The translations under genes were made by a program, and so were the position numbers. The notes under the pieces are model-generated. The model saw nothing but the letters and a program-made list of their open reading frames with translations, had not been told where the DNA came from and ran no database searches. Positions 8,165-15,696 of a stretch of 20,167 bases of DNA are shown here, piece by piece. The stretch is from CAZSVE01 sp964610175 (GTDB taxonomy: Bacteria > Pseudomonadota > Gammaproteobacteria > HK1). Position 1 is the stretch's first letter, and the number at the start of each line of letters is the position of its first letter. Where the stretch lies: positions 1 through 20,167 of the forward strand of contig CAZSVE010000052.1 of the NCBI GenBank assembly GCA_964610175.1, given 5' to 3'.

Positions 8165-8200
8165 AGAAGCTCCACCTCGAACCCAAAGCGTGGTTCGAGG
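8161..8200 (+). terminator. Hairpin after lepB within a degraded repeat head
   Basis: CCTCGAACC (8175-8183) and GGTTCGAGG (8192-8200) are perfect complements around an 8-nt loop, starting 10 nt after the lepB stop. The left arm belongs to a degraded head of the ~110-bp repeat that begins CTAGAGAAGCTCCACCTCGA at 8161. No T-run follows. It may act in termination or 3'-end protection. Confidence 0.45.
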
Positions 8201-8263
8201 ATTCGGATGAAAACCCACATCAGACGAAACCCGACTCATCAGCGAAGCCGGGCCGAAGAAGAT

Positions 8264-8372
8264 CTAGCGAAGCTTCGCCTCGAACCGATGAAGCAGATTG
8301 AGTCTTGGTAAGGCGGAATTGGTGCCTTGTAAAACTTGATCCAATTGTGAAGCTGAGCGGGAAATGAACAAA
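8264..8372 (+). repeat. Dispersed ~110-bp repeat, copy E
   Basis: The copy begins CTAGCGAAGCTTCGCCTCGA at 8264 with the perfect head palindrome, passes GGTAAGGCGGAATTGG and CCTTGTAAAACTTGATCC, and ends GAGCGGGAAATGAACAAA. The middle resembles copies A and F more than B-D, so the family has at least two subtypes. The rest of 8201-8547 holds only the putative ilvH promoter. Confidence 0.8.
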
Positions 8373-8458
8373 TTAACGCTATGGAGCTTACATCGGTCTG
8401 GCGTCTTCCCCTTCAGGCTCATATGTCGTTTGGAAGAAGCTATCTAGCTCCAAGTCCA

Positions 8459-8486
8459 TTGACCACAGAGAACCGAGGCGTATACC
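8459..8486 (+). promoter_or_regulatory. Putative sigma-70 promoter for ilvH
   Basis: TTGACC (8459-8464) and TATACC (8481-8486) are spaced 16 nt apart, about 60 nt before the ilvH ATG. Match to consensus is five of six and four of six. No attenuator-like leader peptide or strong terminator was seen between it and the gene. This is a pattern match only. Confidence 0.4.
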
Positions 8487-8547
8487 ATAATTTTTTCAAC
8501 CCTCGTTACGAATCCACCTCTTCGTCACAAAATCCATCAACCACACC

Positions 8548-9048
8548 ATGAAAGACACGCGACACATCATCTCCATTCTCATGGAAAACGAGCCGGGCGC
8601 GCTTTGCCGCGTGGCCAATATGTTTTCGGCGCGCAACTACAATATCGAATCCCTGTCCGTAGCCCCTACCGAAGATGATTCCCTCTCCCGCATGACGCTG
8701 GTGACGAGGGGTTCCGATGCGGTCATAGAGCAGATCACCAAACAGTTGAACAAGCTGGTGGATGTCGTCAGGCTCCTCGATCTGACCGAAGGCGCCCACG
8801 TAGAGCGAGAAATGATGCTTATCAAGGTCAAGGCCGCCGGGAATAACCGGGAGGAAATCAAGCGCCTGTCGGATATCTTCCGGGGGCGGATCCTGGACGT
8901 GACCGGGACCAGCTATATGATCGAATTGACCGGGACCAGCGACAAGCTCGATGCCTTCATCCGCACCGTGGGAAAAAATGCCGTGTTGGAAGTGATGCGC
9001 TCGGGACCTTTGGGGATCGGGCGCGGGGAATGGGGCCTGAAGATCTAG
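8548..9048 (+). CDS. ilvH: Acetolactate synthase small (regulatory) subunit
   Basis: This subunit activates the catalytic large subunit of acetohydroxyacid synthase and confers valine feedback inhibition in branched-chain amino acid synthesis. The 166 residues match the usual ~163. The N-terminal ACT domain reads HIISILMENEPGALCRVANM then FSARNYNIESLSVAPTED, with the conserved ENEPGAL and N-x-x-S-L-S. A second domain follows (REMMLIKVKAAGNNREEI, then DVTGTSYMIELTG), ending LEVMRSGPLGIGRGEWGLKI. No Shine-Dalgarno is evident before the ATG (CAACCACACC). The large subunit gene (ilvB/ilvI) and ilvC, normally adjacent, are both missing here, so the gene is on its own. Its TAG stop lies inside the head of repeat copy F. 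Confidence 0.95.
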   Translation: MKDTRHIISILMENEPGALCRVANMFSARNYNIESLSVAPTEDDSLSRMTLVTRGSDAVIEQITKQLNKLVDVVRLLDLTEGAHVEREMMLIKVKAAGNNREEIKRLSDIFRGRILDVTGTSYMIELTGTSDKLDAFIRTVGKNAVLEVMRSGPLGIGRGEWGLKI

Positions 9049-9153
9049 CGAAGCTTGTCCGCGAAGATGAAGCATGATCGAGCCTTGGTAAGGCGGAATC
9101 GGCGCCTTGTAAGGCTTGGTCCAATTATGAAGCCGATCGGGAAATAAGCAAGC
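9045..9153 (+). repeat. Dispersed ~110-bp repeat, copy F
   Basis: The copy starts CTAGCGAAGCTTGTCCGCGA, so the TAG that ends ilvH is part of the repeat. It continues with GGTAAGGCGGAATCGG and CCTTGTAAGGCTTGGTCC and ends CGGGAAATAAGCAA. The head palindrome is half lost. It resembles copy E in its middle. Confidence 0.75.
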
Positions 9154-9173
9154 AAAGGATTGGCAGCGCCATC

Positions 9174-9344
9174 TCACCTGTTCTCGAGTTCCCCGATAGT
9201 TTTCCCCGAGTAGTCTTTCTCCGGGCGAACTCGATCGAGCTGCAGCATTTCCGATATTGAATATACTATTGAATATACTTCGGTTTCCTCGTTTACCTTG
9301 CGTTCGATGCGGCGCGCAAGGCCAAATGGCCCGCGCGTAATCAT
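9174..9344 (-). CDS. Small hypothetical protein (doubtful)
   Basis: A 56-residue frame starts at the ATG at 9344, 13 nt after the glyS stop on the same strand, and reads MITRGPFGLARRIERKVNEE then TEVYSIVYSISEMLQLDRVR and ends with a short charged tail. The upstream AGGTGTG could be a weak ribosome binding site. Amino-acid usage is plausible, with a charged amphipathic middle, but I recognise no family. A longer in-frame start within glyS also exists. It may be a translated downstream fragment or chance. Confidence 0.25.
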   Translation of the reverse strand: MITRGPFGLARRIERKVNEETEVYSIVYSISEMLQLDRVRPEKDYSGKTIGELENR

Positions 9345-9357
9345 GAACGAAACACAC

Positions 9358-11709
9358 CTACGACTGATGTAGACGCGAAATATCGGCGGTTTCCGAAAAC
9401 AGCACATGGATGTTGCGCAGTAAGGTCAGGCGATTTTCTCTGATGTTTTCCTCCTCGGCCATTACCAGCACGGTATCGAAAAAGGCGTCTACGCTATCCT
9501 TGAGTGTCGCCAGGCGCGTCATGGCTGCCGTATAGTCCCTCCGAGCCAGCTGTTCGGTCACTCCGGGCGTCAATTCGGCCACATGGGCGGCGAGGCGGCG
9601 CTCGGCATCTTCCTGCAACAGTGCCTCGTCCAGCTCGCGAAATCGAGGAAAGTTCTTTGAATCTCCCACCGGAATCGACTGTTTCAGGATGTTCCGGATT
9701 CGCTTGTTGGAACTGGCAAGGCTTGCCGCCTCGGGTAGTTTTCGAAACGCGGCCACGGCGCGCATCCGCCGCGCGAAATCCAGGGGGCGTTCCGGGACGC
9801 GGGCCACGACGGCGGCGAAGACGTCGGGCTCGAAGGCTTGTTCGAAGTATCCCCGCAGCCGGTCCATGAGAAAGTCGAAGACCTTGGGTGTTATTTCTTT
9901 ACTGGTGAACAATGTCCCATAGCCTTCGATAGCAAGGTCGAGCAGTAGCGGCAGTGATAGATTGAGTTCGCCTTCGATCAGGATGCGCAGTATGCCCAAC
10001 GCGGCGCGGCGCAGCGCAAAGGGGTCCCGATCACCCTTGGGAACCTGACCGATCCCGAAGATGCCCACCAAGGTATCGAGTTTGTCCGCGATGGCGGTGA
10101 TTTGGCCGACCCGGGTGGTCGGTATCTCGTCACCGGCGAAACGAGGCCGATAGACCTCTTCCAGGGCGATTGCCGTCGCCGCTTCCTCACCTGTTCGTTC
10201 CCCATAGATACGACCCATGTATCCCTGTAATTCCGGTAATTCTCCCACCATTTGGGTGAGGAGATCGCATTTGCAGAGAAGGCCTGCCCGACGCGCCAGG
10301 GCGACTTCCCGATCCCCCATGGCCTGGGGGGAACCTTGCGAGACGGAATTCCCCCGCGCTGGATCACTCGGTGCCAGGATTCGCGATGCCGTATCTCCCG
10401 GAGACGTATCTCCCGGGGTCGGATTTCCCAGGGGCGAATTTCCCAGGGTCGAGTTTCCCGGGGTCGGATCTTCCGGGGCTGAATTTCCCAGAGCCGGAGC
10501 TTCGGATTCCAGTTTCCTCAGGGCATTGGCCACCTGTTCGGCGAGCCAGGATACGCGCTGACTTTTGTCGAACAGAGAACCGAGTTTCTTCTGGAATACC
10601 ACCGATTTCAGTCCATGGAGCCGATCGGCGAGGGGGTGGCGGAGATCGGCGGCGAAGAAGAAGGCGGCATCGGCAAGGCGAGGACGAATGACCCGTTCGT
10701 TGCCGCGGCGCACTACTTCTGGGTTGCGGCTTTCGATGTTGGTGATGGTGATGAAATTGGGCATCGGCTTACCCTGTCCATCGGCCACCGGAAAATACTT
10801 TTGGTGACCTGTCATGGTGCCCGTAAGCACCCTGGCAGGCAGTTCGAGGAATTTCCCATCGAAACCGCCCGACATGGCAACCGGCCATTCCACCAGGGCG
10901 GTGACCTCTTCCAATAATTCATCGCTAATGACGGCCTGGGCTCCCGCGGATTCCCGTTCATCGATGGTCCGCCCATCGAGGCCCCTTTCATCGATGGCGC
11001 GAGCCGCATCCTTCACCAGGGTGCGGATTTTCTCCTTGCGGACATCGAGGTCGGCCACCACTTTGCCTTTTCGGTACAACAATTCGGCGTAATGATTCGG
11101 GTCTTCGATGACGATGGGTTCGGGATGGTGGAAACGGTGGCCGTGGGTGATCCGCCCGGAGGTTACCCCCATGATCTCGGTTTCCACCACCTCTTCGCCA
11201 AGGAGCAGGACCACCCAGTGAACCGGGCGGGCGAATTCCACCTCCCTGTCGCCCCAGCGCATGCGCTTCGGGATCGGAAGACGGGCCAGGGCACCGGACA
11301 CCATGGTTGGCAGCAACGACACGGTGGGATGACCGGTTTCGGTCTCCCGAAATACGAGCCAGCTCCCCTCTTCGGTGACGAGCCGCTCCAAATCATCGAC
11401 AGCAATGCCACAGGATCGGGCGAAACCGAGGGCCGCCTTGGTGGGATTTTCGTTGGCATCCAAGGCCGCCCGCAAGGATGGGCCGCGGCGCACCCGCTCT
11501 TTTTCGGCCTGATGGGTTCGTACCTGGGCGATGGATACCGCCAATCGCCTCGGCGTTGCGAAACAGGATACCTTGCCGTGTTCGAGACGCGCATCGTGGA
11601 GATTGGCACTGATCTCCTTGCCGAATGCCTCGGAGAGCCGCCGCAGGGCCAGGGGTGGAAGTTCTTCGGTGCCGATCTCGATGAGTAGTGTTGCGTGGAG
11701 AGGGGTCAT
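9358..11709 (-). CDS. glyS: Glycyl-tRNA synthetase beta subunit with tandem-repeat insert
   Basis: The beta chain of the heterotetrameric bacterial glycyl-tRNA synthetase binds tRNA and is needed for charging. The product begins TLLIEIGTEELPPLALRRL, the family start. It continues through FARPVHWVVLLLGEEVVE, GTMTGHQKYFPVADGQGKP, FFFAADLRHPL, FQKKLGSLFDKSQRV and GDRDPFALRRAALGILRIL. It ends with the anticodon-binding-like AFFDTVLVMAEEENIRENRL. At 783 residues it is clearly longer than the usual ~690. Part of the excess is a Pro/Gly/Asn/Ser/Thr-rich block at about residues 405-455, made of pentapeptides such as TPGNS, TLGNS and PLGNP. The flanking domains look intact, so the enzyme is probably active. 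No Shine-Dalgarno precedes the ATG, and glyQ, normally immediately upstream, is absent. Confidence 0.94.
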   Translation of the reverse strand: MTPLHATLLIEIGTEELPPLALRRLSEAFGKEISANLHDARLEHGKVSCFATPRRLAVSIAQVRTHQAEKERVRRGPSLRAALDANENPTKAALGFARSCGIAVDDLERLVTEEGSWLVFRETETGHPTVSLLPTMVSGALARLPIPKRMRWGDREVEFARPVHWVVLLLGEEVVETEIMGVTSGRITHGHRFHHPEPIVIEDPNHYAELLYRKGKVVADLDVRKEKIRTLVKDAARAIDERGLDGRTIDERESAGAQAVISDELLEEVTALVEWPVAMSGGFDGKFLELPARVLTGTMTGHQKYFPVADGQGKPMPNFITITNIESRNPEVVRRGNERVIRPRLADAAFFFAADLRHPLADRLHGLKSVVFQKKLGSLFDKSQRVSWLAEQVANALRKLESEAPALGNSAPEDPTPGNSTLGNSPLGNPTPGDTSPGDTASRILAPSDPARGNSVSQGSPQAMGDREVALARRAGLLCKCDLLTQMVGELPELQGYMGRIYGERTGEEAATAIALEEVYRPRFAGDEIPTTRVGQITAIADKLDTLVGIFGIGQVPKGDRDPFALRRAALGILRILIEGELNLSLPLLLDLAIEGYGTLFTSKEITPKVFDFLMDRLRGYFEQAFEPDVFAAVVARVPERPLDFARRMRAVAAFRKLPEAASLASSNKRIRNILKQSIPVGDSKNFPRFRELDEALLQEDAERRLAAHVAELTPGVTEQLARRDYTAAMTRLATLKDSVDAFFDTVLVMAEEENIRENRLTLLRNIHVLFSETADISRLHQS
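10346..10495 (-). repeat. 15-bp tandem repeat (VNTR-like) inside glyS
   Basis: Ten consecutive 15-bp units run in register. The seven from 10391 to 10495 are close relatives (for example GGATTTCCCAGGGGC, GAATTTCCCAGGGTC and GAGTTTCCCGGGGTC on +). The three from 10346 to 10390 are degenerate. Each unit encodes five residues, so copy-number change keeps the reading frame. The codons give GNS, GNP and GDT variants on the minus strand. Confidence 0.9.
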
Positions 11710-11721
11710 TGGATGGGGTCT

Positions 11722-11883
11722 TTATTTAGTCTGCTGTTGATTGGTGCGCCCCTTGGAGGCGAGTTTTTGGAGGTTCGGTCTTTTCGATACGTGGAAAACC
11801 AAGCTGTCGTTCCGGAGAACGATCCCCTTGGCGGTGCATTGCATACCTTGCTGGAAGCACCGCCTTTTCGTGCTCGAATTCAT
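11722..11883 (-). CDS. Possible small ORF upstream of glyS (53 aa)
   Basis: A 53-residue frame starts at the ATG at 11883 and stops 12 nt before the glyS start on the same strand. It reads MNSSTKRRCFQQGMQCTAKG then IVLRNDSLVFHVSKRPNLQK and ends in a basic, Gln-rich tail. It has no clear ribosome binding site. The position is where glyQ would normally lie, but the sequence shows nothing of the alpha subunit. It could be a small gene read with glyS, or chance; I recognise no family. Confidence 0.3.
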   Translation of the reverse strand: MNSSTKRRCFQQGMQCTAKGIVLRNDSLVFHVSKRPNLQKLASKGRTNQQQTK

Positions 11884-11905
11884 GATTTTACATTTTATCG
11901 GATAG

Positions 11906-12193
11906 TGCTGCCTGCCTCACATTCCCGGTTCGGAAACTCGCAACCGACCCCGGTGGTCCGTTACTGCTGGCGGTCCTTGGAGCCACGGAGACATTGCACG
12001 AAAATCGATTGCAAAAGAACAGTGGAAGATCGAGATCGACCGATTCGATGAGCGCTATCCGCAACTGGCATTCGACATCATCGGCCCGTTTCCGTGCGCC
12101 GCTCCCGATAAGCCACGGGCAGCCGACGGATACTGGAAATCCTCTTGCCCTGAACCATATTCCGCCCGCTACGTGAGAAATCGAAGCCAATGA
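11906..12193 (+). pseudogene. Start-less coding remnant, identity uncertain
   Basis: A frame open from 11906 to a TGA at 12191-12193 has no ATG. It contains a stretch that reads like real protein: IARKSIAKEQWKIEIDRFDE then RYPQLAFDIIGPFPC, followed by proline- and arginine-rich sequence. The RYPQLAFDIIGPFP part is loosely like the C-terminal R-x-x-x-x-F-x-x-x-G-P-x-P motif of GvpF/GvpL gas-vesicle proteins, but this is a by-eye resemblance only. The surrounding 12194-12696 carries another protein-like scrap (DDEYEPIIGNPWVRPWLHAD near 12400-12460) and no intact gene, so the gap of nearly 1 kb upstream of the RRM gene looks eroded. Confidence 0.3.
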
Positions 12194-12696
12194 ACCGAAG
12201 GATATTTCGTAAGAATCTCGAAGTCCTGGATCCGGGAACGGGTTCCGGGATCGTTGGGCTGTGTGGAAAGCCGGGTGCGCGGAACCTCAGCCGTAGCGGC
12301 CTCGATCCCGCTGCCGTGGGGCAGGCACTGGAGAATGGCAAATCGAATCCGGTCAAGGCAGCGGGGTATCCAAAGCAACCGATTGGCGGGTCTCGGGGAC
12401 GACGAATACGAACCAATCATCGGCAATCCCTGGGTTCGACCCTGGCTCCATGCGGACATTCTCCACAAAGAACAACGGGGCTGGTGTGGGCAACTGGAAT
12501 GGGGCTGGTGATGAGGGCGGATAACCCTGGATGCCTCGTCGAGTTTATTGTTGAATTTATTGTTTCCTATTCGGAAAAACTCGTTGTAAACTACGCGCTT
12601 GCCAAATTCTGGCTGATCGCTACCGTAGTGTCCTGTGTGTTGCATTTTGGTAGTGTTTGTTCGGACAACGCACGATGATGAATAGAGTAACGCTTG

Positions 12697-12951
12697 ATGA
12701 ATATATATGTTGGCAACCTGCCTTACAGCATGACCGAGGAAGAGTTGAAGGAAATTTTTTCCGAGCATGGCGAAGTGGAGAGTACTAATGTGATAACGGA
12801 CAGATTCTCGGGACAATCGAAAGGGTTTGGCTTCGTAGTGATGCCAAAAGACGACGAGGCGAATTCCGCGATCAATGCATTGAATGAAACCCAGATGAAG
12901 GGTCGTCCACTCCGGGTCAACCAGGCAAAACCTCGCCCCGAAAAGTATTAA
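12697..12951 (+). CDS. RNA-binding protein with one RRM domain
   Basis: The 84-residue product is almost entirely one RNA recognition motif, as in the small Rbp proteins of cyanobacteria and many proteobacteria. RNP2 is NIYVGNL at residues 2-8 and RNP1 is KGFGFVVM near residue 47, with the aromatic residues needed to stack on RNA. The C-terminal basic tail is short (NQAKPRPEKY), without the glycine-rich extension of some homologues. The ATG at 12697 is preferred; a TTG directly before it is in frame. The upstream site is weak (AGAGTAA). Such proteins are thought to bind single-stranded RNA and are often cold-induced, but nothing in the sequence proves that here. Confidence 0.93.
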   Translation: MNIYVGNLPYSMTEEELKEIFSEHGEVESTNVITDRFSGQSKGFGFVVMPKDDEANSAINALNETQMKGRPLRVNQAKPRPEKY

Positions 12952-13006
12952 TCACAACCGGAAATCAAGCCAAATCAAGCGACACGCACACACGTAAGCC
13001 ATAAAG

Positions 13007-13025
13007 ACGCCACTGTGGGTGGCGT
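13007..13025 (+). terminator. Hairpin after the RRM gene
   Basis: ACGCCAC (13007-13013) and GTGGCGT (13019-13025) pair perfectly around a 5-nt loop, 55 nt after the RRM stop. The T-run is missing (GTTGCCTGAATTT follows), so it is at best a weak terminator. Confidence 0.4.
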
Positions 13026-13161
13026 GTTGCCTGAATTTGGCCTGTAGCTCGTCACAATCGATCCCGCCCGGGGTGAGAATCATCCCATGCCCGAAAGTTC
13101 CCGGTAATAACATCCTCATCTTCATACCGAAATCCCAAGGCAGTAGCCGAAAATCAGTTCG

Positions 13162-13371
13162 ATGAAACCAAATATCCATCCCCCGTATCACGAAATCACG
13201 GTAATCTGCAGCTGTGGCAATAACTTCAAGACGAAATCCACGCTTGCCGATGATACCCTCCACATCGAGGTCTGCGCGGCCTGCCATCCTTTTTACACAG
13301 GGAAGCAAAAAATGCTCGACACAGCCGGCAGGGTAGATAAGTTCCGCAAAAAATACGGTCTATTGGCGTAG
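13162..13371 (+). CDS. rpmE: Large ribosomal subunit protein bL31, zinc-binding type
   Basis: This ribosomal protein bridges the two subunits at the central protuberance. The 69-residue product begins MKPNIHPPYHEITVICSCGN and ends DTAGRVDKFRKKYGLLA, with HPFYTGKQK in the middle, all standard. Four cysteines (16, 18, 38 and 41, in CSCG and CAAC) form the zinc site, so it is the Zn-containing paralogue and not the zinc-independent type induced on zinc starvation. No close Shine-Dalgarno is evident upstream (AAATCAGTTCG). It converges with thrH across repeat copy G. Confidence 0.96.
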   Translation: MKPNIHPPYHEITVICSCGNNFKTKSTLADDTLHIEVCAACHPFYTGKQKMLDTAGRVDKFRKKYGLLA

Positions 13372-13400
13372 TTCGCATACGGATCTCACCGGGTATAAGG

Positions 13401-13513
13401 GCCGGCGAACTTTGCCCCGAACCCATGGAAGCGTGATTCGGCATCCAAGTCGAAGCAAAACCATCGTCTCGTGAAGCCGACCCATTTGCGAAGACGAGCG
13501 GGAAATAAACAAA
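13401..13513 (+). repeat. Dispersed ~110-bp repeat, copy G
   Basis: This is a diverged copy: the head is GCCGGCGAACTTTGCCCCGA, with the palindrome mutated, the middle includes CATTTGCGAAGACGAG and the tail is GCGGGAAATAAACAAA. It lies between convergent rpmE and thrH and ends 2 nt before the thrH stop. Confidence 0.65.
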
Positions 13514-13515
13514 AA

Positions 13516-14127
13516 TCAAATTGTCCTGATGCTCATGCGACGGAATTCCGCACGAAGCTCTTCATAGCTTTCGGTAACCGGATATCGAGGGAACTGCCGA
13601 GCGATATCCTCGGGTGGTCGAAAGAAAATCCCTGCATCCGCCTCAGCCAACATCGTCGTATCGTTGTAGGAATCACCGGCGGCGATTGTCCGAAAATCAA
13701 GAGCATGGAGCGCCTTGATTGCCTGGCGTTTCTGATCCGGCTGGCGAAGCCGATATCCGATAATCCGATCTTCGCCATCGATTTCCAGATGATTGCAAAA
13801 CAAAACCGGCCAACCCAGTTTGCTCATCAGCGGTGCGGAAAACTCGTAGAACGTATCCGAAAGAATTACTACCTGAAAACGCGTTCGCAACCAATCCAGG
13901 AATCCGACCGCACCATCGAGGGGTTCCAGCGTTCCGATGACTTCCTGCACGTCGCTCAAGGTAAGCCCATGGTTCTTTATGATGGACAAGCGCTGGCGCA
14001 TAAGAACGTCATAGTCGGGAATATCGCGAGTCGTCGCCAGCAATTCCGAAATACCCGTTCGCTCCGCTACGTTGATCCAGACTTCGGGGACCAATACGCC
14101 TTCCAAATCAAGGCAAGCTATTTCCAC
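13516..14127 (-). CDS. thrH: Phosphoserine phosphatase / homoserine phosphotransferase (ThrH)
   Basis: ThrH is a HAD-superfamily enzyme of gammaproteobacteria that dephosphorylates phosphoserine and can transfer the phosphate to homoserine, linking serine and threonine synthesis. The 203-residue length is normal. Motif I is CLDLEGVLVPE with Asp7 and Glu9 (the D-x-E variant typical of ThrH rather than D-x-D). Motif II is ILSDTFYEF with Ser90-Asp91, motif III Lys133 (DQKRQA), and motif IV GDSYNDTTML at 151-160. The start is a GTG at 14127 supported by a strong GGGAGG six nt upstream; no ATG lies nearby in frame. It is divergent from the glutamate-cysteine ligase gene across a gap of about 250 nt. 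Confidence 0.94.
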   Translation of the reverse strand: MEIACLDLEGVLVPEVWINVAERTGISELLATTRDIPDYDVLMRQRLSIIKNHGLTLSDVQEVIGTLEPLDGAVGFLDWLRTRFQVVILSDTFYEFSAPLMSKLGWPVLFCNHLEIDGEDRIIGYRLRQPDQKRQAIKALHALDFRTIAAGDSYNDTTMLAEADAGIFFRPPEDIARQFPRYPVTESYEELRAEFRRMSIRTI

Positions 14128-14383
14128 ATCCGACCTCCCATGGTATTCACAAGATAAAGTAGCGCACTAACACTAACATCTTACCCCTTCCGATTCCGAT
14201 AGCGATGTATCCGTTTATCGGCTCACAAGGTACACCTTGCCTGGATTGTACCCTTAATTTCCCCGTTATGAATACAAAAGCCCTAGGATTCGAAAATTCG
14301 TGAAAATCCGCGATCGTCAGGAATTCTCCGGCATTGGAGAAAACAAACCATTCTCCTGGAGTCGCGAGAAGGCGCCCGATGAA

Positions 14384-15691
14384 ATGCCACGGAAGATCGA
14401 AACCCTTCTATGGGAGCGACGGCCGGATATCGAAAATTGGATCTTGTCCCAGTGGGAAAAAAACCGGGCCATCTCGGTGAAAACGCTCCATACACCGTTC
14501 TACGCATCGGTGGATCTCCGAAATTCAGGCCTCAAGCTGGCCCCCGTAGATACCAACCTCTTCCCGTCGGGATTCAACAACCTGAGCACATCGTGCCTTC
14601 CCGGATGCGCCGAAGCCGCCCTGACCGCCATTCGACGCGTCGTACCCACGGCGAGAAGACTGCTATTGATCCCCGAAAATCACACCCGCAACCTCAACTA
14701 CCTGGAAAGCCTCGGGAGCTTGGCCGATATCTTGACAAACGCGGGATTCGAGGTGCGTATCGGCTCTCTACTGCCGGATCTTCAAGGCCCAATAACCATC
14801 GATTTGCCTTCGCGAAGATCCATTTACCTGGAGCCGATCACGCGTCGGGAACGCGACATCACGGTTGCCGATTTCTCTCCCTGTGTCATCCTGTTGAACA
14901 ACGATCTGGCCGGTGGACGACCGAAAATCCTGGAAAACTGCAAGCCGATAGTGATCCCCCCCCTGGATCTCGGTTGGGAAAATCGATTGAAATCGGAGCA
15001 CTTCATCCGATATCAGCAAGTAGCAACGGAATTCGCCGACCATTTCCACTTGGACCCCTGGTTGATCGACCCACTATTCCAGAATTGCGGTGAAATCGAT
15101 TTCATGAAGCGGGAGGGGGAAGAATGCCTGGCTAGAAACGTGGATCGGTTACTCGAGCAAATCCACCAAAAATATCGGCATTACGGCGTCGACGAGCAAC
15201 CCTTCGTTTTCGTCAAGGCCGATGCCGGAACCTATGGCATGGGCGTCATGCCGGTATACAAGGCAGAAGACATTTATACCCTCAATCGACGCCAACGCAC
15301 CCGGATGTCCTCGGCAAAAGGCGGCAGAACCGTCACCAGAGTGATCTTGCAAGAGGGGGTTCGCACCTGTGAAACCTGGGGGAATGCGCCTCCGGCAACC
15401 GCCGAGCCCGTCATCTATCTCATAGATCGCGTTGTTGTCGGCGGTTTCTACCGCATCCATGCCCAGCGCGGGATAGACGAAAACCTCAACACCCAAGGTA
15501 TGCGCTTCGAACCAGTGCCATTCTTTGCCACCAGCGGTACGCCAAATCCGACTACGGCGACCTTCACGATAACCTCCGCGGTAACCGAAGCCCAATCGCG
15601 ACGCTTCTATGCATGTGGAGTGGTGGCGCGCCTTGCCCTCCTCGCCTGCTCGCGCGAAATGACAGAATTGGGCACGGCCCGACACAACTGA
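14384..15691 (+). CDS. gshA: Glutamate-cysteine ligase, Acidithiobacillus-type
   Basis: This ligase joins glutamate and cysteine in the first step of glutathione synthesis. The protein belongs to the GshA family of PF08886/TIGR02049, unrelated in sequence to E. coli GshA and found mainly in sulfur-oxidising and other beta/gammaproteobacteria. Conserved stretches include TPFYASVDLRNSGLKLAPVD then TNLFPSGFNNL, LLIPENHTRN, GRPKILENCKPIVIPPL, FVFVKADAGTYGMGVM and GGFYRIHAQRGIDENLNTQG, and the C-terminal YACGVVARLALLACSREM. I start it at the ATG at 14384 (MPRKIETLL, 435 residues), which matches the family length of about 420-430; a GTG at 14300 would add 28 residues with no site upstream. GAGAAGG lies 11 nt before the chosen ATG. 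gshB is not adjacent. Confidence 0.93.
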   Translation: MPRKIETLLWERRPDIENWILSQWEKNRAISVKTLHTPFYASVDLRNSGLKLAPVDTNLFPSGFNNLSTSCLPGCAEAALTAIRRVVPTARRLLLIPENHTRNLNYLESLGSLADILTNAGFEVRIGSLLPDLQGPITIDLPSRRSIYLEPITRRERDITVADFSPCVILLNNDLAGGRPKILENCKPIVIPPLDLGWENRLKSEHFIRYQQVATEFADHFHLDPWLIDPLFQNCGEIDFMKREGEECLARNVDRLLEQIHQKYRHYGVDEQPFVFVKADAGTYGMGVMPVYKAEDIYTLNRRQRTRMSSAKGGRTVTRVILQEGVRTCETWGNAPPATAEPVIYLIDRVVVGGFYRIHAQRGIDENLNTQGMRFEPVPFFATSGTPNPTTATFTITSAVTEAQSRRFYACGVVARLALLACSREMTELGTARHN

Positions 15692-15696
15692 GTTCA

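Noticed and set aside
10346..10495. CRISPR-like array
   Set aside because: Units are 15 bp, contiguous, without spacers, and in frame within glyS.
11722..11883. Remnant of glyQ C-terminus
   Set aside because: A short LGFPRI-like match appears in one frame, but the neighbouring residues do not follow the alpha subunit.
12169..12816. 215-residue open frame on -, and 162-residue frame on + at 12190-12678
   Set aside because: Both cover the eroded region, contradict each other and show no recognisable motif; the minus frame also runs opposite the RRM gene.
12952..13308. 118-residue open frame on -
   Set aside because: It overlaps rpmE on the other strand and has no motif.
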